Assembly (NCBI RefSeq): GCF_001904745.1 | Contig: NZ_MRCD01000020.1 | Coordinates: forward strand, 39,477 to 103,476 | DNA from: Calothrix sp. HK-06 | GTDB lineage: Bacteria > Cyanobacteriota > Cyanobacteriia > Cyanobacteriales > Nostocaceae | Direction: 5' to 3' | Length of the DNA stretch: 64,000 bases | Part shown: positions 60,139 to 64,000 of the stretch, piece after piece | Layout: each line of letters starts with the position of its first letter | Position numbering within the stretch: the stretch's first letter is position 1 | The notes under the pieces: generated by a model | Database searches by the model: none | Told to the model about the DNA's origin: nothing | The model's input: only the letters and a program-made list of their open reading frames with translations | Made by a program: the position numbers and the translations under genes

Positions 60139-62481
60139 GTGCAAGAAGATTTCAGATTAATAATTGATTTGGTTTCAGTTCTCGCCGTTGCTGCGTGTGG
60201 TGGTTTATTTGCTGCATTGTTGCGACAGCCTGTATTGCTGGGATATCTTATTGGCGGGATGATTGTAGGTCCCACTGGACTGGGGCTAATAAAAGAATTA
60301 ATTCAAGTCGAGACATTAGCGCAGTTTGGCGTGGCGTTTTTGTTATTTGCACTGGGAGTTGAGTTTTCGTTTGCAGAACTCAAGAAGGTACAGGGTATTG
60401 CACTTGGGGGAGGTGCTGCCCAAATACTTTTAACAATAGCAGTTACGGTTTTGGTGTGTGGATTTTCAGGGTTTTGGGGAACTTTGCCTGCGAAGGGGGT
60501 ATTTTTGGGTTCAATTTTGTCTTTGTCTTCGACAGCAGTTGTTCTCAAATGTTTGATGGAACGTAATGAAACTGATACACCCCACGGACAAGTTCTGTTG
60601 GGTATATTGGTTGTGCAAGATTTGGCGCTGGGTTTAATGTTAGCCGTGTTACCTGCTCTTGATAAACCACCCGAATTAATTGGAATAGCTGTATTAATGG
60701 CGATGGTTAAAATTGGGTTGTTTGCAGTAGGCGCCGTTGCTGTGGGAAAATTCGTAATACCATCATTATTAAGGTTACTTGCGCGCACTGAAAGTAAGGA
60801 ATTATTTTTATTGGGTGTTGTGGCACTGTGTTTAGGTATTGCCCTATTAACCGAATATTTGGGACTTTCGATTGAAATGGGCGCCTTTGTTGCCGGGTTA
60901 ATGATATCGGAAGTTGAATATGCTGACCAAACGTTAACATACGTTGAACCCTTGCGGGATATTTTTGCGAGCTTATTTTTTGTTTCCATCGGGATGTTAA
61001 TTGACCCCCTGTTTTTATGGAACAACCTGGAATTAATATTAGGACTAGTTGCTTTAGTACTGGTAGGCAAGTTTTTCATTGTCACACCAATCGTTAAACT
61101 ATTTCGTTATCCATTAAAGACGGCAATAATTGCAGGTGTTGGTTTAGCACAAATTGGGGAATTTTCATTTGTACTTGCTAGTAAGGGTCAAGTTTTAGGT
61201 TTAGTATCGCGTCGCATTTATTCGTTAATTTTAGGTACAACAGCAGTCACACTAATTATTACACCGTTTTTACTGCGATTAGTGCCGATTGTATTTGATT
61301 GGATAGAGTCAATACCTTGGTTGATGCCATATATTAGTGGTGAAGTTGGTCCAATTGAGGTTTCGGAAGATTTACCTTACAAAGACCATATAGTAGTTTG
61401 TGGTTTTGGGCGTGTGGGTAAAAACCTGGTTAAATTATTGCAAATGCATGATTTACCGTTGGTTGTAATAGACCAGTCAGAAAGCCGAATTCAACAGTTA
61501 CGTGAAGCACAATTACCGTATGTATACGGTAATTGTGCTAGTTTACACGTACTAGAAACAGCAGGAGTAAATGCTGCTAGAGGAATGGCAGTTGCGCTTC
61601 CCGACCCAATGAGTAGTAGGTTGTCTCTAAAACGGGCATTAGAATTATCGCCTGATCTAGATATAGTTGTACGCGCTAACAATAATAAAAATATTGAGGC
61701 ATTTTACCAATTAGGCGCCCGTGAAGTAGTACAGCCCGAATTTGAAGCCAGCTTGCAGATGGCAACACATTTATTAACTGACATAGGATTATCACCAATA
61801 GTTATTCAGCGCGAAATGAAAGAAATTCGCGACCGTCATTATTTAGATTTGCGTCCAGAGGAAACCGAGTCAGAGTCCAAACGCAGCATAAGGGAAGCTA
61901 CACAAGATTTAAATCGTCGCTGGTACCCTCTTCCTTCAGGTTCACCTTTAATAGGGATGACATTGGAACAAGCAGATATGCGTTACCTAACGGGAGTTAG
62001 TTTAATGGCTATCGAGCGTGCAAGCGGTAAAGAAATCGATTATCCTGACGGTAAAACTAAATTAGAGGAAGGCGATAAGCTGTTACTAGTTGGTCAAGAT
62101 AGCGAATTTGCAGCTTTAGACGAATTTGCCAGAGGGCAAGCAACAATTCCCAATCAAAGTAGTGCATGTCAATGGATATTTGTTAGTAGCGAGTGTAAAT
62201 TAATTGGTAAAACACTTGAAAAAATAGAATTTCAAACAACCTTTGGGGTGCAAGTACAAGCAATGCGTCGTGATGGTAGATTTATTCGTATTCCCGACGT
62301 ACACACAGAATTACAAGCGCGTGACCAGCTATTGCTGTGCGGTAGTTTAACAGCATTACAACAACTTGAACAACTACTGGCGCCGTCCAATGTAACAATA
62401 TCCATAGCTATTCCCGTTGTAAAAGCAGGTGAAGCCGAAAAATTAAAAGAATACTTACCATTGGATAACCTGCGAGAATAG
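60139..62481 (+). CDS. KefB-type cation:proton antiporter with TrkA domains
   Basis: A CPA2-family antiporter of about 780 residues. I prefer GTG 60139 (VQEDFRLIIDLVSVLA) to the TTG at 60097, because the first membrane helix begins right after it. Twelve or so helices follow, with the Na+/H+ exchanger pattern (GYLIGGMIVGPTGLGLI, GVAFLLFALGVEFSF, GAFVAGLMISE). RCK/TrkA-N starts near residue 410 (DHIVVCGFGRVGKNLVKLL, with the GxGxxG nucleotide loop), and two TrkA-C domains follow (GMTLEQADMRYL, GKTLEKIEFQTT). It probably moves K+ or Na+ against H+, gated by NAD(H) or another nucleotide. In other bacteria some such carriers bind c-di-AMP through RCK_C domains. Confidence 0.88.
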   Translation: MQEDFRLIIDLVSVLAVAACGGLFAALLRQPVLLGYLIGGMIVGPTGLGLIKELIQVETLAQFGVAFLLFALGVEFSFAELKKVQGIALGGGAAQILLTIAVTVLVCGFSGFWGTLPAKGVFLGSILSLSSTAVVLKCLMERNETDTPHGQVLLGILVVQDLALGLMLAVLPALDKPPELIGIAVLMAMVKIGLFAVGAVAVGKFVIPSLLRLLARTESKELFLLGVVALCLGIALLTEYLGLSIEMGAFVAGLMISEVEYADQTLTYVEPLRDIFASLFFVSIGMLIDPLFLWNNLELILGLVALVLVGKFFIVTPIVKLFRYPLKTAIIAGVGLAQIGEFSFVLASKGQVLGLVSRRIYSLILGTTAVTLIITPFLLRLVPIVFDWIESIPWLMPYISGEVGPIEVSEDLPYKDHIVVCGFGRVGKNLVKLLQMHDLPLVVIDQSESRIQQLREAQLPYVYGNCASLHVLETAGVNAARGMAVALPDPMSSRLSLKRALELSPDLDIVVRANNNKNIEAFYQLGAREVVQPEFEASLQMATHLLTDIGLSPIVIQREMKEIRDRHYLDLRPEETESESKRSIREATQDLNRRWYPLPSGSPLIGMTLEQADMRYLTGVSLMAIERASGKEIDYPDGKTKLEEGDKLLLVGQDSEFAALDEFARGQATIPNQSSACQWIFVSSECKLIGKTLEKIEFQTTFGVQVQAMRRDGRFIRIPDVHTELQARDQLLLCGSLTALQQLEQLLAPSNVTISIAIPVVKAGEAEKLKEYLPLDNLRE

Positions 62482-62488
62482 AAAAAAT

Positions 62489-62516
62489 GTAGAGACACAA
62501 TACCAGAGCGTCTTTT
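62489..62516. repeat. Degenerate member of the 28-base palindrome family
   Basis: GTAGAGACACAAT opens a 28-base stretch whose right arm (AGAGCGTCTTTT) pairs only partly with the left. Same position and length logic as 2651-2678. It lies between the antiporter and hfq and may end both transcripts. Confidence 0.4.
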
Positions 62517-62520
62517 GCCT

Positions 62521-62736
62521 TTAACCTAAAGGTTTCATGTAAGCAAGTACTTGTTTCCAAATAGTAATCTTTTGACCACTGCTATCTTCGATTAACATGC
62601 ATTGCAAGTCTTGCCATAATATTTTGCCACTGATAACATCACCTGTTGAAAGCTTTATTTCGACTTGCGAGGTTTCCTTTATCAAGTTTTGGACTTGACG
62701 AACACTTGGTAAAGAGGTATCGAATTCTGTAAGCAT
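62521..62736 (-). CDS. hfq: Hfq-like RNA-associated protein (cyanobacterial type)
   Basis: A 71-residue Sm-like protein. The sequence LPSVRQVQNLIKETSQVEIKL (first part LPSVRQVQNLIKE) and the Sm core VISGKILWQDLQCMLIE with ITIWKQVLAYMKP match cyanobacterial Hfq. That form lacks the proximal RNA-binding residues of E. coli Hfq and acts through type IV pilus proteins. The Sm2 KH pattern of enterobacteria is replaced by IWKQ. It is divergent from dapF, with 56 bases between, the neighbour often seen in cyanobacteria. Confidence 0.9.
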   Translation of the reverse strand: MLTEFDTSLPSVRQVQNLIKETSQVEIKLSTGDVISGKILWQDLQCMLIEDSSGQKITIWKQVLAYMKPLG

Positions 62737-62792
62737 TTTGAGTAAAGATGAAATAATAAACTTTCATCCTTGATAATTCATTTAGAGGGTAA

Positions 62793-63632
62793 ATGGCAAT
62801 ACAATTTACTAAGTATCACGGTTTAGGTAACGACTTTATACTGGTTGATAATCGCTCAACGTTAACCCCAGCAATCACTCCAGCCCAAGCAATTAAATTA
62901 TGCGATCGTCATTTTGGAATCGGTGCCGATGGTGTAATTTTTGCAATGCCAGGTCAAAACGGTACTGACTACACAATGCGGATATTTAACTCCGATGGCT
63001 CAGAACCAGAAATGTGTGGCAACGGTATCCGTTGTATGGCAGCATTTCTAGCTGACTTAGAAGGGACATCACGCACAAGCGACAAATATTTTATTCATAC
63101 ACTCGCAGGCACAATTACACCTCAACTAATGCCTGACGGTCAAGTTAAAGTAGATATGGGTGAACCTCGCTTACTAGCAGGAGAAATTCCCACAACATTA
63201 TGTCCCCCCGACCAAAAAGTTGTTGAACATCCAATTGAAGTCAACGGTAAAAGCTGGGAAGTTACCTGTGTTAGCATGGGCAACCCACACTGTATCACCT
63301 TCGTTGAAGATGTCGCAGCAATTAATCTCGAAGAAATTGGTCCCAAATTTGAACATCATTCAGCTTTCCCACAACGAACCAACACCGAATTTATCCAAAT
63401 AGTGCGTCGAGATTACATGAAAATGCGAGTATGGGAACGCGGAGCAGGTATAACATTAGCTTGCGGAACAGGCGCCTGTGCATCATTAGTCGCAGGTGCA
63501 CTAACCGGAAAATGTGACCGTATAGCTACCGTCGAACTTCCTGGAGGACTATTAGAAATTGAATGGTCAGATATAGATCAACGAGTTTATATGGCAGGGC
63601 CAGCTGAAAGAGTCTTCACAGGCAAATTGTAG
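62793..63632 (+). CDS. dapF: Diaminopimelate epimerase
   Basis: DapF interconverts LL- and meso-diaminopimelate, for lysine and peptidoglycan. The 279-residue protein has two homologous halves. The first active-site Cys75 lies in [15 protein letters not shown] and the second in [32 protein letters not shown] and NTEFIQIV match the family. Length is normal. The ATG at 62793 has a GAGGGTAA upstream that acts as a ribosome-binding site. Confidence 0.97.
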   Translation: MAIQFTKYHGLGNDFILVDNRSTLTPAITPAQAIKLCDRHFGIGADGVIFAMPGQNGTDYTMRIFNSDGSEPEMCGNGIRCMAAFLADLEGTSRTSDKYFIHTLAGTITPQLMPDGQVKVDMGEPRLLAGEIPTTLCPPDQKVVEHPIEVNGKSWEVTCVSMGNPHCITFVEDVAAINLEEIGPKFEHHSAFPQRTNTEFIQIVRRDYMKMRVWERGAGITLACGTGACASLVAGALTGKCDRIATVELPGGLLEIEWSDIDQRVYMAGPAERVFTGKL

Positions 63633-63900
63633 GGTGGGATTAGTCCACCAACAATCTCAACCAAAAATAATAACCCAGTGGCGCCTGGAAATGCAGTTCC
63701 CACGGGTTTAATAAAATTTAATCTTGACCAAAAGCCTTGTACTATTATATTACGACCTGCTGAACAGGCGCCGCAGTTAGATAAGGGCATACAAAAAATC
63801 GTTAGTCTTATTTACTAGCAGTGGAAACTGTTTGTGTCAGGCGGTTTCTGGCTATTGGAGTGGGTACCTAAAAATTCTTTAATTTTTTTCCCAAAAAAGC
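63633..63900. other. Intergenic stretch after dapF
   Basis: Nothing convincing is encoded. The frame of dapF stays open for another 60 codons after its TAG, and the other strand also has an open frame, but neither has a good start or recognisable sequence. Two GGCGCC sites are present. The last 40 bases become A/T-rich, as an UP element would. Confidence 0.35.
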
Positions 63901-63929
63901 TTGACATTTTTTGGTGGACTCGTTATCTT
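63901..63929 (+). promoter_or_regulatory. Strong housekeeping-type promoter at the right edge
   Basis: A perfect TTGACA (63901-63906), a 17-base spacer and TATCTT (63924-63929) form a near-consensus promoter reading out of the window; transcription would begin near 63936. A/T-tracts upstream (TTTAATTTTTTTCCCAAAAA) resemble an UP element. Such quality is typical of stable-RNA or highly expressed operons. The 60-base leader has no start codon in context, so an rRNA or other RNA operon beyond the edge is possible. Confidence 0.6.
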
Positions 63930-64000
63930 AAATAAGTCGGCGGCGAGAAAGAAACCGCAAACAACCGAACCGAGAAAAAGTAATAGTTTGAAAGCCAAGT

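Noticed and set aside
60303..61085. A 260-codon open frame antisense to the antiporter gene
   Set aside because: It lies wholly within the well-conserved membrane domain of the KefB-like gene and encodes a Thr/Asn/Pro-rich string with no family features. It is a composition shadow.
63587..63790. A minus-strand frame of 67 codons and a plus-strand frame continuing past the dapF TAG
   Set aside because: They overlap each other and dapF, have no good start site and no recognisable motif. Read-through of the dapF stop is not supported.
1..64000. tRNA, tmRNA, RNase P RNA or rRNA genes
   Set aside because: I looked through the intergenic stretches for T-arm and other signatures by eye and found none that fold convincingly. 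A covariance-model scan would be decisive.

Overview
The window looks like chromosomal DNA of a filamentous, probably heterocyst-forming cyanobacterium (Nostocales-like). The evidence is a kaiABC clock locus with the short, C-terminal-only KaiA found in filamentous lineages, a photosystem II S4-domain protein, a SigG-type ECF sigma factor with its anti-sigma protein, ComFB, COP23 and PEP-CTERM proteins, a DevBCA-type exporter, an orphan NifX-like protein and the cyanobacterial form of Hfq. The DNA is AT-rich. It is strewn with the palindrome GGCGCC (about 85-90 copies by eye), while I saw no copy of the usual cyanobacterial HIP1 octamer GCGATCGC. No species can be named from the sequence alone.

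Layout. 1-2.6 kb: small minus-strand genes (start of an exported protein, PSII S4 protein, GNAT acetyltransferase, a membrane protein and an unknown). 2.7-7.1 kb: a minus-strand block kaiA-kaiB-kaiC followed by a TolC-like outer-membrane protein. 7.7-11.1 kb: divergently, a CBS/PAS hybrid histidine kinase split by an in-frame TAA, with degenerate receivers. 11-18.5 kb: a GT-C glycosyltransferase, a DUF433 antitoxin with a wrecked toxin, a metallophosphoesterase, a Uma2 nuclease and PcrA helicase. 19.2-24.5 kb: an ArsB/NhaD transporter and a nitrate/bicarbonate-family ABC importer (permease, Tat lipoprotein, ATPase) preceded by a probable c-di-AMP (ydaO/yuaA) riboswitch. 24.8-33.1 kb: a histidine kinase, a nitroreductase, a Ser/Thr kinase, and two FHA-domain redox proteins (FHA-flavoreductase-ferredoxin and a membrane polyferredoxin with FHA and cyclic-nucleotide domains).

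33.8-37.4 kb: a COP23 protein and two exported trypsin-like proteases, one with nine TPRs. 37.6-46.1 kb is the accessory, decaying part: a frameshifted GIY-YIG gene, a repeat cluster with a MITE-like element, IlvA, a PEP-CTERM protein, peptidoglycan-binding pseudogenes, an IS630 remnant and a complete 3-kb group II intron with its RT/HNH protein. 46.1-54.7 kb: LeuS, a NifX-like protein, a GGCT-like protein, the SigG/anti-sigma pair with a likely autoregulated promoter, a small exported peptide, an L,D-transpeptidase, ComFB and an M23 peptidase. 54.9-59.3 kb: a DevBCA-type exporter controlled by a divergent TetR regulator with visible operators. 59.5-64 kb: a peptidoglycan-binding protein, a KefB-type antiporter, hfq, dapF and, at the right edge, a strong promoter reading out of the window.

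How genes work together. KaiABC form the clock, with a damaged sensor kinase next door. The c-di-AMP riboswitch, a KefB-type antiporter and ComFB may share second-messenger control. The Ser/Thr kinase and two phosphopeptide-binding redox proteins look like a phosphorylation-gated electron-transfer module. DevBCA would need a TolC partner, and one is encoded next to kaiC. Inactivated genes and dispersed palindromes show that this region is drifting.
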